From: Chara braunii
Lineage: Eukaryota > Streptophyta > Charophyceae > Charales > Characeae
Reading direction: 5' to 3'
Length of the DNA: 42,727 nucleotides
NCBI GenBank assembly: GCA_003427395.1
Contig: BFEA01000177.1
Coordinates: 2,397,577 to 2,440,303 of the forward strand
In this document: positions 30,946-41,698 of the stretch, in pieces
How the letters are laid out: each line of letters starts with the position of its first letter
Position numbering within the stretch: the stretch's first letter is position 1
Program-made: the position numbers and the translations under genes
Notes under the pieces: model-generated
Database searches by the model: none
What the model was told of the DNA's origin: nothing
The model's input: the letters and a program-made list of their open reading frames with translations, nothing else

Positions 30946-31185
30946 CGGTAAAATATCCGCTCGGTAAAATGCCCGCTCGGTAAAGTGTCCGCTCGGTAAA
31001 AAGTGCCCGATCGGTAAAGTAGCCGCTCGGCAAAAGTGCCCGCCCGGTAAAGTGCCCGATCGGTAAAGTAGCCGCCCGAAAAAAGTGTCCACTCAGTAGA
31101 GTATCCGCGTGGTGAGAGTCTCCGTGCGATAAAATGCCCCATCGGTAGAGTGTCTCTTTGATAAAGTCTCTTCTCGGAAGGTGCC
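30946..31185. repeat. minisatellite, 16-18 bp unit CGGTAAARTGYCCGCY
   Basis: About 14 head-to-tail units, well conserved at the left (CGGTAAAATGCCCGCT) and progressively degenerate towards 31185. The array begins exactly where Ty3 integrase sequence should start. Units of 16, 17 and 18 bp mean that no frame is kept. Confidence 0.9.
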
Positions 31186-33752
31186 TCTTAGGCTTGTTGC
31201 GCTCGATAATCCGGCTATGTTCGTGAAAGCTCGCCTCTATCCGCTCAAAAGTCCGGTTCGCCTGGTGCTCAGGCGGTGCTCCCAGCAGATCAAGTCCGCC
31301 CGGTCATGAACTCCATCTAAAGGAGCCCTCTTGCCCCGCGCCCCGTCGTCCAAGTGCACAGGTGAGTGGGTGATACCACGCTCGTCCCCCAGCCAAGCCC
31401 ACAGGTGCGCAAGTGTACGCGCACGGGTGCGCGATGTCTCTCACTCGATCACGATGGTGCGCGGCGGCGTGGGCGAGGCTGCGCGCCCGACCCTGTCAAT
31501 GCGCGTCTGCGCGCAGGCGTGCGTTCCCCTCCCGCAGCTCTCTCATCTTGCGCACAACAGCGTGCGGATGTATTCGGCCCTCCTCGTCGACCCGACTAGG
31601 TGATCACACGCGGTGCGCGCACACGCGCTGTCCCACGCTGCTACCTCCTTGTCATTCCGCCCTGGTGCGCGCCATGGTGCGCGAAGTACCCTCCCGTGTG
31701 GGCAATGGTGCACGACCTTCCTTCTGCGGGTGGCTCCTCGTGTGCGCGCTATGGTGCTCGATGTTCCCCCGCCGTCCCGACGTGTCGTACACGGGCGCAC
31801 GATGGTGCGTAATGAAGCGCGCAGTACGTGACGCGCGCTCACGCAGAAGCGTGCTCCCCTCCGTGTCGCTCCCCCGACATACGAGCTAGCTGAGCAAGTG
31901 TGGTGATGCCTCCTGGTACGCGGGCGTGATTGTGCTCGCGTGCGCACGCCCGCTCTGTCGCCCGCTAGCGCGCGGAAGTGGCTGCGCCTGTGTGCACAGA
32001 CGCGTGCTGACGTTGGCTGGTGCGTGGGAATGACTGCGCGCGTGTGCTGATGCTCGTTGGTGCGCGGAAATGACTGCCCGCGTGTGTGGTGCGCGGAAAT
32101 GACTGCTCGGGTGTGCGCGTGGACGCGTGCAGACGCCGCTGGTACGTGGGAATGACAGCGTGCGTGTGCGCGCACGCGCCCGGAAAGGCTGCTTGCTTGT
32201 GTTCGGTCGTGAGTGTGGCCGCGCGTCCAGTGGTGCACGACGTCCTGTGCGTCTCTCCCGTACGTCTCCATCCGTGCCAGCCCCTGTTGTGTCACTGGAA
32301 GCTCGTGCGTCCCGTTCCCCCGTGCGCTCTGTCCCATATGTGAGAAGTCCCGTGCGCGTCTCGCTCCTGTGTGTCTCCCCCGTCCCGTTCGTCTATGTCG
32401 TGCTCCTGAAATCCCGGGCACCTGTGAGTGCATGCCCCCCAATGACCCGTGTCTGGGCTCAGTTGAGCTTAAGTACTCTGCCGGGGCCTTTCTCACAAGT
32501 GTGTGTCCCAACTTTGGGTGCATCGAGGCTGCCGACAACCTGCAGCGCCTTGGTACCGGGCCTGCGCCCGGGCCTGATTGGGCACTCGAAAAGCTCCCGG
32601 TGGAAAGGGCCTTCCTATAGGGAACTGGCCCTTTGCAGCGCCCCAGTACCGCAACTGCCACCGAGCCTGTCTCAGGCCGTCCGGGCCTAAGCGGTCCCCA
32701 CATAGTAGCCGTACCGCTTCTTAGGGGAAAATCCAGGCGAGCCCCGCGAGTGAAAATCGGACCCATCATTCAATTGGGCCTAGGTGTGCCCCACGTCCTA
32801 GCGGGACTGCCCCTCCGGAGGAAAACTCAACCCGCCCAATGGGCCCCTTGCTCGTAGTGTCGGCCTGCGTCATGGTCGGTGAGTCGCAGCCGGATAAAGT
32901 AGGCTCCTTGATTGCAGCGTCGGCCAGCCTCATGGTCGGTGTGTCCCAGTAACGCGAAATAACGTCGAGCACGGATACCGCCGCCCCTGTCTTCGCCGCG
33001 TCGTACCACCGCATGGTCGGTAAGTGTTGGTAACCTCATCAGTCCCAGTGTTGGCCCGCCTCATGGTCGATGAAGCCCGGCCCGGTAGAATACCGTCGAG
33101 CGAGGGTCTCGTTGCGTGCCCTCGGAAAGGAAGTAAAGGGCGGCGTAGTATTGGAGCCGCCCGACAACGTGGACCGAACAAAGACTAAGGGCAGTTGGGT
33201 GCTGGTAACCACCGCAGGCCTTAGGCCTGTTTACTTCGGAATCGGGCTCAACCTCGTCGGGCCTACCGGAAGCTTCTGGCCAGGGCCCAACACCGCATTA
33301 CCGCACGCAGCAGCAGGCCACTTCGATATAGGGAAGGATCTGCCTACGCATTCGGCTTTCGGGCACTGGCTGCATGCTGCGCTAACGCTGGCCAGCGCTC
33401 ACGCACTCACAGGCGAGCAGGAAGGAGCGGGCAGCCCTAGACGAGTTGCGCCTCTGTATGCTGGATGGGGCGCATGGTGGTCATTGGGTGCATGTGGCAT
33501 TTGTAAGTTGGGGAACGAGGTTGTGAGTGATACGAGAGACATACCTGGTGCTTGAAGCGTACGGCATTGGCTGAGATCTGCTTGTACTTCGGGGAGCTGT
33601 TCACGTCATCAGCGGCAATGTAGATAGGCTAGATAGGATCTGCCATTTGTAGTCTGGGCGCCGAGCGCCGGATAGGATATCGACATTCGTTCTTCGTTGA
33701 TTATGATGAGAGTCATGAGACTATTCCAGCATTATCAATTATGAGCTTTTGT
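31186..33752. repeat. GC-rich low-complexity DNA with dispersed direct repeats
   Basis: Alternating GTGCGC-type sequence dominates 31370-32220. GGTGCGYGGRAATGACTGC recurs four times with changes (32019, 32059, 32088, 32141). CATGGTCGGT recurs at 32871, 32931, 33012 and, imperfectly, 33062. Frames open here because of base composition; one on the minus strand is listed separately, and another (33070-33555 plus) has no motif. The last 200 bases before the right LTR show nothing recognisable. Confidence 0.65.
31543..32769 (-). CDS. 408-codon open frame in GC-rich DNA, doubtful
   Basis: A minus-strand frame of 408 codons is uninterrupted, which is unusual for this window. The translation is Arg/His/Thr/Ala-rich and partly repetitive (RAVISAHHTRGQSFP, then HTRAVIPTHQPTSARV), reflecting the direct repeats at 32019-32160. 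I see no domain, signal peptide or membrane segment. GC-rich, stop-poor DNA explains a long frame without selection. The alternative, a rapidly evolving disordered protein, cannot be excluded from sequence alone. Confidence 0.15.
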   Translation of the reverse strand: MMGPIFTRGARLDFPLRSGTATMWGPLRPGRPETGSVAVAVLGRCKGPVPYRKALSTGSFSSAQSGPGAGPVPRRCRLSAASMHPKLGHTLVRKAPAEYLSSTEPRHGSLGGMHSQVPGISGARHRRTGRGRHTGARRARDFSHMGQSARGNGTHELPVTQQGLARMETYGRDAQDVVHHWTRGHTHDRTQASSLSGRVRAHARCHSHVPAASARVHAHTRAVISAHHTRGQSFPRTNEHQHTRAVIPTHQPTSARVCAHRRSHFRALAGDRAGVRTRAQSRPRTRRHHHTCSASSYVGGATRRGARFCVSARHVLRASLRTIVRPCTTRRDGGGTSSTIARTRGATRRRKVVHHCPHGRVLRAPWRAPGRNDKEVAAWDSACARTACDHLVGSTRRAEYIRTLLCAR

Positions 33753-33875
33753 TGTGCCTTTATTTGGTGGAACTCGTCATGCAATTCTACTATTGGTTCC
33801 AGGTCACGACTATCTGGTCTCATGTGTATGATGCTGTTTGATTTCTGAAGTTCGCTATCGCTTATTTTTCTTGCA
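33753..33875 (+). repeat. 3' LTR (123 bp)
   Basis: It is the same length as the 5' LTR, with matching TGTG start and TTGCA end, and about 90% identical. No clear purine tract directly precedes it. An (AAAT)n array follows at 33884-33917. Confidence 0.78.
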
Positions 33876-33883
33876 ATTGGCTC

Positions 33884-33884
33884 A

Positions 33885-33915
<31 letters not shown>

Positions 33916-33917
33916 AA
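33884..33917. repeat. (AAAT)n microsatellite
   Basis: About eight ATAA-type units lie directly after the right LTR. Confidence 0.95.
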
Positions 33918-34031
33918 AGAGTGCATCAGCACAACCTAGGAGACTAGGAAAGCAAAAGCATTCTAAAATATGAAATAACGGTGGACGCGACATGTTTTGA
34001 ATCACGATAATTGGTAGAAGGCGCCCACGCC
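33918..34031. other. short gene-free stretch between LTR and LINE-3
   Basis: No features are seen. It forms the left flank of the LINE-3 target site. Confidence 0.5.
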
Positions 34032-34046
34032 AAAACCTTTTCGGTT

Positions 34047-34625
34047 TGAAAACTGGTTGAAGCGACAGCGGACCGGAGTAGTGCTAATTTTAGCGCTAAT
34101 TGCGTGCGCCTAAGTGCCGCCTAGGCGGTGTCGGGCGCTTAACCGCGATTAGTGATAAATGAGGCGCGAAGCTTCCGCAGGTCGGAGGAGTTAACCCTAA
34201 CTAAGTAGAGGGATGACGTCAGCGATCCCCGATTGAGGAGGAGACATTCATGCTACGCAGGCTAAGGCAACCCTCGGTGCCTGACACACGAAGGATTACG
34301 AGGAGGGTTTATGCCAGCAGACGGCACGAAGGATGTCGGTCTAAAGGAGAAAGGGGAGAGGGTCAACACCTACGTTGGTCAGGCATACGCCGGAAGGAAA
34401 AGTGTGTAAGAGACGAGCGAAGGGCGGCCAACGGCTTCATTCAGTAATTTTCGCCCATCGGAGTTAGAGAAAGGAAAACATTTTGTCCCAGTTTGATTTA
34501 TTAAGTCTGTAGAAGTAGTTGCATTGCATGGATTAAGTGGTTTTGTTTATTGTCATTTTTTTTTAATTTTATTTGTTGCTTGATCCGGGGGATTAGGAAG
34601 GTGAGGTAGCACCCACTGTGGAACA
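34047..34625 (+). promoter_or_regulatory. LINE-3 5' UTR (expected internal promoter)
   Basis: This is 579 bases from the exact 5' end (TGAAAACTGGTTGAAGCG) to the ORF1 ATG. A promoter is expected here because LINE RNA starts at the element's 5' end. No specific box is visible. Confidence 0.45.
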
Positions 34626-36056
34626 ATGAATAATCCCTCGAATGTTGCGCCGCCTCCTCCCTTGTCTCAAGGGGAGAAGGACATAATTCAGGGAATAATT
34701 GCAGAGTGCTATAATGAAGGGCTCCTTCCAGACAAGCTGCAATCGAATCAGGTGGAGATCGGGGAGGACTTCGTTCGGGTGGAAGTCAATCCCGAGCTCT
34801 ATCACATTCAAGAGGACTGGTTGTATGCAAACGTGGTAACAGTACAGTTCGGCCCGGAACCAAATCACTTCCGGTGAAAGTGAAAATCCGACTTATTCGT
34901 ATATACGAAGATGGTTGGGCCAAAAGCGGTGCGATGGACGTTCCCCCTAGGCGGGGAATCTTTCGTAACGAGGGCTTTAATTCAATATCTTACGTTGCCT
35001 CCTCTAGGGTCATAGCGGAATGGATGTTAAAAATGAAGGAAACCAAAATCACGTTGGATGGGAAAACCCACTCCCTTTCGTTCCGTCCATGGATGACAGA
35101 GCAAGAGTTGTTTGAATGGAGGGAGGCCCACAGATTCATTTTTTTCAGGGTAAGGTGCAAGTATATCCCGTTGGCAGCCCTGCCCTATGTTGCTCCCGCA
35201 ATCCAGAGTGCGTTCGGCACAATTCTCAAGAAACACGAAACCTACTCTGACCCGGTAGCCCCTTAGCTGGTGAACATCGGTTCAATTTGGAACCAGGGGC
35301 GAGGCTCCGCTATAAACCTTACCTGATAATTGACTTGGGAAAGGGTGGGTATGTAGAGATAGAGGTCGTGCATGCTCTAACTCCGTGGTGCCAGGTGTGT
35401 AGACAGCACTTCCACTCAGAGGAAGATGACTCGTGCCCGGCAAAGGAAAAGCAGAATCCCCAGGCAGGAACCAAGAAAAAGGGCAAAAAGCATTCTCCCA
35501 ACCCCCAGGCCACGCAAGGTTTGAAAAGGGGTAAGAATCCGGCCCCTGTCGAAGAGAAGGAAAACGGAGATGGAAAGGGTGATCCTCAAAAAGATGGCCC
35601 ACAAAAAGAAAAGGAACAGAGCTCGGAAGAAAGAACTCATAAAGAGAAAGTCTCTCCCCCAAAGGACACGGAAATGAAGGAAAAAGATGACAAAGAAGAG
35701 GAAAGAGAGGATAAGGGGGAGAGGTCTGAACCAACTGGTCAGTCAGATCCAATGGGCAAGAAGAAGAAAAGGAAGAAGAAAGTTTGATCGAAGAAGAGAA
35801 AAGGCACAAGCAAAGAGTCAACCAAGGTGTGGAAACGCAGGGAGAAGGGGGTAGAGGGAAGGGAGAAAGACAGGATGAAGAAACAGCGAAATGACGATGA
35901 AAAGGAGCGAAATCCTGAAAACAAGTCTCAGGGTACGCAGGAAACCCCGGGAGGTGGGGGGGTGACAGGAGAGAAGCAGGTGGCCTCCAAGGAAAAGCAG
36001 CCGAACCTTGCAACCCAGTCCCCCCCCCCCCCCCCCCCCCCGTTTGCGTCCCCCCC

Positions 36057-36112
<56 letters not shown>

Positions 36113-37488
36113 GTTTTGCGCCCCGGTCCCCCCCCCCCCGCCCCCCCCCCCCTGCCCCCCCCGCTCCCTCCCCTAGGAGGTCATTGTCTGGGAAACAGTT
36201 TGCTTCTCCGTCTGCCTCTAGCCCGGAGGAATCCCAGGGAGACTTTGGATCGCCGAGAGAATCAGTGCAGGCTGCAAAGATGCTAACGACCAGATTTTCG
36301 GAGAACTTCCTACCAGGCTCGGTCCATAATAACGCAATATTTGACGACTCGCAGTCAGAGATTGAGACGTCTGAGGAGGAGGAAATGAGCACAAAGATGC
36401 TGACAAGGAAGAAGAAGAAGAGTATAGTGGCCAGCAAAAAGAAAAAGGGAAGAATTTTGGCCGAAGGGGAGGAGGAATATACGGAGGAGGAGGACCCAGA
36501 GTTTGTTTCCCCAATGAAAGGGATGTTCGAAGAGACTAGGGAGGAAGAGGAAAAGGATGCCTTCTCCCCCCCGGTCAACTCTTCCAGAACATCACCTCTT
36601 GCTTTCGCGTCTCCTGTTCCCACCTCCATGACCACCCCCCAGTCCACTCAGCCCAGGAGGTCTTCCCTAGTGATACTCTCTTCTATTAAAAGACCAAGAA
36701 TCGAAGGTCAGAAAAATTGGAGCAGGTCTGAGGAAGAAGAGCATCGGGGAGAACCCGAGCAGGAGGAAGTCATGAGAAGCTCCCCTACTAAGAGGAGCAG
36801 ATCACAGACAACCAAAACAACAAGACGGGCCCTGTCGCTGGCAGGCCCAATGCGTACATTGGCCAGAGGTGAGCAAACAAAGGGCTCGATCCCGTCCTAC
36901 CTAGTGCCGATCATTTATTCTTACGATGGTGTGCGTCCCAGGTCTCTTACAATCAAAACCAAGGATGAAACCTTGGCCCTCCCGTCTGTTATACTGAAAA
37001 GCACTCCCTCGCCAACAATGATCTGCAGCTTAATTAAGATTCATGTACTGCAGAATCTGGGCGAGGTGGCCATTCTACCGGAACCGAAGCAGTCGAGACA
37101 TCTGACTGACATGCCGGATGGAGGGAAGGTGAAGTTTACAATTGTCTTTTTGGATTTATCCTATATTATGGACAATAAATCTAAATGGGATGATCTCAAA
37201 ATCTACTGGGTCGAACTGGAGTGCCTGGCAACACCCAGAACAAATATCCTTCCCGAAATCAAGCTGCACCCGAACTTGTCTGCAAACACCATAGCTGAAT
37301 GGCTGGAACAATTTGACAACCGGGACTTTTTGAGATCTGTAACCTTTGTTGAAACCCTCTTGAACTTGAACTTCACAATAGGAGTGGCCCATGATCTGCA
37401 CCACTCTGAAGCGAGTGATCCTTCGGAATATAACAACCGCATCCAGGAACCCAGCGGTGCAGCCTGCAACGATGGTTCTGCCCAGTAG
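34626..37488 (+). pseudogene. LINE-3 ORF1: nucleic-acid-binding protein with zinc knuckle and polyproline
   Basis: The ATG at 34626 gives MNNPSNVAPPPPLSQGEKD. Frame changes near 34874 and 35266 and one in-frame TGA (35785-35787) break an ORF of about 950 codons. The N-terminal region (34626-35390) includes FRPWMTEQELFEWREAHRF and a zinc-knuckle-like CQVCRQHFHSEEDDSC (near 35394), in the position of the DUF4283/zf-CCHC arrangement of plant LINEs. A Lys/Glu-rich linker, a polyproline tract coded by poly-C (36020-36165) and a second acidic/basic linker follow. The C-terminal domain (about 36890-37400) contains IHVLQNLGEVAILPEP and WLEQFDNRDFLRSV. It is likely the RNA-binding particle protein. 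The last 17 bases overlap ORF2. Confidence 0.8.
36020..36165. repeat. poly-C tract in ORF1, 53 uninterrupted C
   Basis: A 22-C run (36020-36041) and a 53-C run (36058-36110) are followed by further C-runs up to 36165. In frame they code Pro. The complementary G strand could form quadruplex structures. Length is likely unstable in cells and in sequencing. Confidence 0.95.
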
Positions 37489-40400
37489 AATCAGAGTTGC
37501 TAGTTGGAACGTGCGAGGTTTGGGTGACACAAATGATACATATAAGAGACAAAGATTGACAACTTGGTTCAACTCTCAGAAGGTTCACATTATTGGTCTC
37601 CAAGAGATTAAGATTGGCCATGAGAAGCTTGCAGAGATTGGTGCTTGGTGGAGGGGCCCCCAAATTTGGTCCCCAGCAATGGGGACCAAGGGGGGTGTTG
37701 CCATCCTTATTGACCAGAACTTGGATATCGATATAATTGACTCATAAACAGATACGGAAGGGAGATGGGCATGGCTAAAGCTAGCGGTGGCAGATGAGGA
37801 TTGGGCTGTGGTGTCCATCTATGCCCCGGTAGAATACCCAGCGAGGATCTGTTTCTTCGCGGACCTACCCAAAATCCTACCGGATACTGATAACTTAATT
37901 ATGTTAGGCGACTGGAATTGTACCCTGAACCCAGGACTGGACTTCCCCAACGTATTTCCTATTAGAGAGGACGCCTTATTACTGAGCTCATTCATGGAAA
38001 CCCAAAACCTGGTGGATGTATTTTGAATGTTAAATCCTGATGCCCCAGGTTTCACCTGGCGAGGTCCCCGACCGGCGAGACAGACCCCCCGCCCAAAGAG
38101 ACGGTTAGATCTAATACTGGCAAGGGGGGCGGCCTGGGACCAGTGCATAGGGTCCTCTGTGAATGTAAGCTCGGTGTCTGACCACCGCGCAGTGATTATG
38201 GATATCATTACACAGGATGCGGTGGACAGACACAAACCTCCATTTAGGCTTAGTATTGTTATTTTAAAAGATCCGGGGGTTACTCAGTGGGTGAACGCCC
38301 AGATGAAGAACTGGCAACAGGCGAAGTCCCTATTTGCAGACCCAAAGAATGGGGTAGATGCAGGGATATGTATTTTGCAGACTGCCATGTCACAGTTCTC
38401 GAGAATGAAAGCAGCAACACGCTCTTGGAAAGAAAAACAACTAATCCAAGTTATTGAGCAGGCAGAGGACTATTCAGGCTCCGATCCCTTTCTAGAATAT
38501 TATTGGGATACCAAGAGAAGTAAGGCCCTCAAAGAACTAGAGGAACTGGAAATCCACCAACAGGCGGAAAGACAAGAATGACTGAGGATTAGGGGGATAA
38601 TTGTGAATGACCGTATGACAAAAGAAACATTCAGAGCTTTGATTTAACGCCAATTTGGCCCGGTTATGAGGGAACTGGTCAATCCATTCTCCCTGCATGA
38701 CCCGGTGGCAACCCAAACGGAACAAATGTGTCAGTACGCCATGGAATATTTTAGGGATATAGTATCGACGCGAAGACCTTTTGATACATTTGATACAAAT
38801 TTGGCGGAACTTCATACCTATTGGGATTATGGTCCAAGGTGTGTCCCGTTGACCCAAAGGCTAGCATTGGATAGCCCGATCACAGTGGAGGAAGCAACTA
38901 GAGCAGCTCGCCAGATGGCCAAGGGCAAGTGCCCTGGACGGGATGGATTACCAATCGAATTCTTCCTCTCGTCATGGGTATCCTTTGGACATTTTTTCTG
39001 CGATATCTACAACAATCCCTCACCACGGGTTCGCTGCCTAAGGGAATGGTACATGGAATGATTTCGCTGATTTATAAAAAAGGTAATAAGCGGGACGTGG
39101 GAAACCGGTGCCCAATATCACTGCTTAATGTATCTTACAAATTGTTGGCAAAAATTTTAGCCCTAAGGCTGGCCCCGATCCTGCCCACTCTGGTCGGCAG
39201 GGAGCAGGGAGCTTTTGTCAAAGGGCGCTCAATTTTTGACAACATATTGGCCACTGTCCAGCTCTGGAAATCATTGGAAAAGAAAGAAGAGATATAGCCA
39301 TCCTCATGCTAGACATGGAGAAGGCCTACGACAAGGTAGGCTGGGCTTTTGTTAACACTACTTTGATCAGCGTGGGATTCGGGGAACAATTTCGATCCTG
39401 GATTAGGGTTATGTATTCAAAGGCAACGGCAACAGTGCTGGTTAATGGGAAACAATCTGACCAGTTTGCACTTACCCGCTCTCTCCGCCGAGGTTGCCCT
39501 CTGGCCCCCCTGATATTTGTCCTCCAATTGAAAGTACTACTAGCCAATATAAGAAATAATCCTCAAATAGTGGGTCTTAGGTTATCCCCCTCCTTTCAGT
39601 GGAAAGGAGGAGCTATAGCGGATGATTTGATTGTGGCATGTGAAAACACGGTAGAAAGCATGAACGAGTTGCGTCAGGTTTTAGATGAATATTGCATTTT
39701 GTCTGAAGCATCTATAAACTGGGACAAATCTGTTTTTTTTTCTCCCTCCTACACGCGAGGTTAGTGTGGAATGGGGATTGAAAAGAATTCCGGCAAATTC
39801 TTCGGAAAGATTTTTGGGCCTTCAGGTTTCTTTTTCAGATTGCTCCACAACTCAAGACAACCTCCTAGCCGACAAAGTGGTGGCACGGATCGCAGGCTGG
39901 GAGCGCCGCACTCGCCTGTCTCTCCTTGGGCGAGCATTGGTCTTGTCAACATCAGCATTCTCCCTGCTTTGGTTCCCACTGTCCATACATGCTCTGGGAG
40001 TAGCTGCCTACAGAAGAATAAGGCAAGCAGCCGCGCGGTACCTGTGGAAGCCGAATGCTGATGAAGACCAGGGTCTTATCCCAAAGGTGGCGTGGGAAGT
40101 GGTGGCAACTTCAAGAAAGAAGGGGGGGCTCGGCATTCTCGATCTGCTCCAGCAGAACACGGCGCTGTTGGCCAAGTGGCCAGCTCAAGCGATGGTGGAA
40201 TCAGAAACAAGAATTTGGATGCAGTTGGCGGAATACATCCTAGGTACTGAATGGGAACTGCACGACCCTTCAAGGGTCTGGGTCTGCTTGCAGCTACCTT
40301 CCTTTAGCAGCCGCCGGCCCAAGTCCAGAACTTGGAGGAATATTCTTGAAGCTTGGAATAAAGTTCGTCCAACAGAGAACCTTCCCCCCACATCTAAACA

Positions 40401-41698
40401 AGAGGTTTTGAACCAGGTTCTCTTCGAAAATCCAGGGATTCGACAGCCAGACGGGCAAAGCTTTTCGGCCATGGAATCACGAGGCAACTTTGGACTTAGT
40501 TGGATACGGCGAGGGATCCTACAGATTAAAGACATTTGGAATATAGACAGAGGGGTTTTTTTGGAGCCAGCACAGCTGAGATGCAGGCTACCTCAACTAC
40601 ACAATGTCCAAGATCACTATGCAGAGCTTATGGCGGCTATCCCCAACGACTGGGTTAACCTGCTTCAACCGGAATCTGAGCATGCAGCGGGCACCTGGCT
40701 TCGAGAGACTAGTGATCCGGAACGAGTAGTCCGGGTCCTTGGTCCAGACCTCTCCACGGCTATCAGAGTAGAGCGGTGGAGACTACAGAGGTCAGACATG
40801 GGAGGGAAGCTAATACTGGAGGATAAGGACTGCAGGATCAGCGACTCAGAAGGAATGGTGGAAACAAGAGTACTTTATCACAGCATCAGGAACGGGAAGG
40901 CAGTGGCGACCCTGATAGGCGATGCGGAGCAGGTTCGGGTGGAACCACTTCTAAGCGGATGGAGGTTACAGGATAGTGGGGAGTGCCCCATACCATTGGC
41001 CCAGTATCGGCCAAAAGTGGGAGCTCGGCTGCTGCAGGGGCAAATGAAGAAAAAGGCTGTCTACCTGGCAGTATCACGCGCAATAGCACAACAGGTGGAA
41101 GGTGTTTCTGAGCAAGGACTAGGTAAGCTATGGAAGGCTCTTGGTAGCCTCCCGGCCCAGAAACACGCAAGCATAATGTGGGTCCAATCCCTGATGGTCA
41201 ACAGCAACTTGGTTGGCAGCCAAGGGAATGGAGTTGTCCACACATTGCCGGCGGTGTAACTGGGGATGGGAAAACATGAAACACCTCTGGACAGATTGCC
41301 CTTTGGTGAAAGAGTTGTTGGGGTGGTGGAGGACTAACTGGGACAGGATAGTGGGTAAAAGGTGGGGATGGGTGGATGGATGGATGCTTACGGGTATACA
41401 GCCTGCAGAAGGAAACTACTCCTCGGGTTGGGGATATGTGGCCCTCTGTTGCAGAGGAGTTCTGATGGAGACCATCTGGGCGGCCCGTAATGCCAAGGTC
41501 TTCAAGGGGGAACATGTAACTGCTCTCCAACAGCATAGACAAGTTAAGCAGTCGTTAAGAAGAATTATTCATGCAGACTGGAAGCGGAAGAATTTCATCT
41601 GGTTTGGGAAAACCTGGGCGCTGGACAGCAGAATGGCTACGATAGACCGTGAAGGTCGTTTTGCCGTCTGCCCGTGGCTTTCGGATACATATGACTAA
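37472..41698 (+). pseudogene. LINE-3 ORF2: endonuclease, reverse transcriptase, zf-RVT
   Basis: The ATG at 37472 lies within ORF1, one frame on. The endonuclease has RVASWNVRGLG, IIGLQEIKIG, GTKGGVAILI, VSIYAPVE, LGDWNCTLNPGLD, GFTWRGP and SSVSDHRAV (37493-38200). The RT has CPGRDGLPIEF, MISLIYKKGN, SLLNVSYKLLAKILALRLAP, MLDMEKAYDKVGW (catalytic Asp, near 39315), RRGCPLAPLIF and AIADDLIVA (Asp pair, near 39620; Ile replaces the usual aromatic residue). SLLGRALVLST follows. The zf-RVT is CRRCNWGWENMKHLWTDCP (near 41250), and the protein ends at 41698. In-frame stops lie at 37745, 38024, 38579, 38645 and 39059; frameshifts near 38975, 39295, 39760 and 41225. The protein would nick DNA and reverse-transcribe LINE RNA, but this copy is dead. 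Confidence 0.93.

Noticed and set aside
30946-31185. CRISPR-like array of short repeats
   Set aside because: The units are head to tail with no unique spacers, and the surroundings are eukaryotic retrotransposon DNA.
33070-33555. 161-codon plus-strand frame
   Set aside because: It starts within the CATGGTCGGT repeats and lies in GC-rich DNA with few stops. There are no recognisable features.
35928-36647. minus-strand frame with polyglycine, and another at 35282-36013
   Set aside because: They are antisense shadows of LINE-3 ORF1. The polyglycine comes from the poly-C tract.
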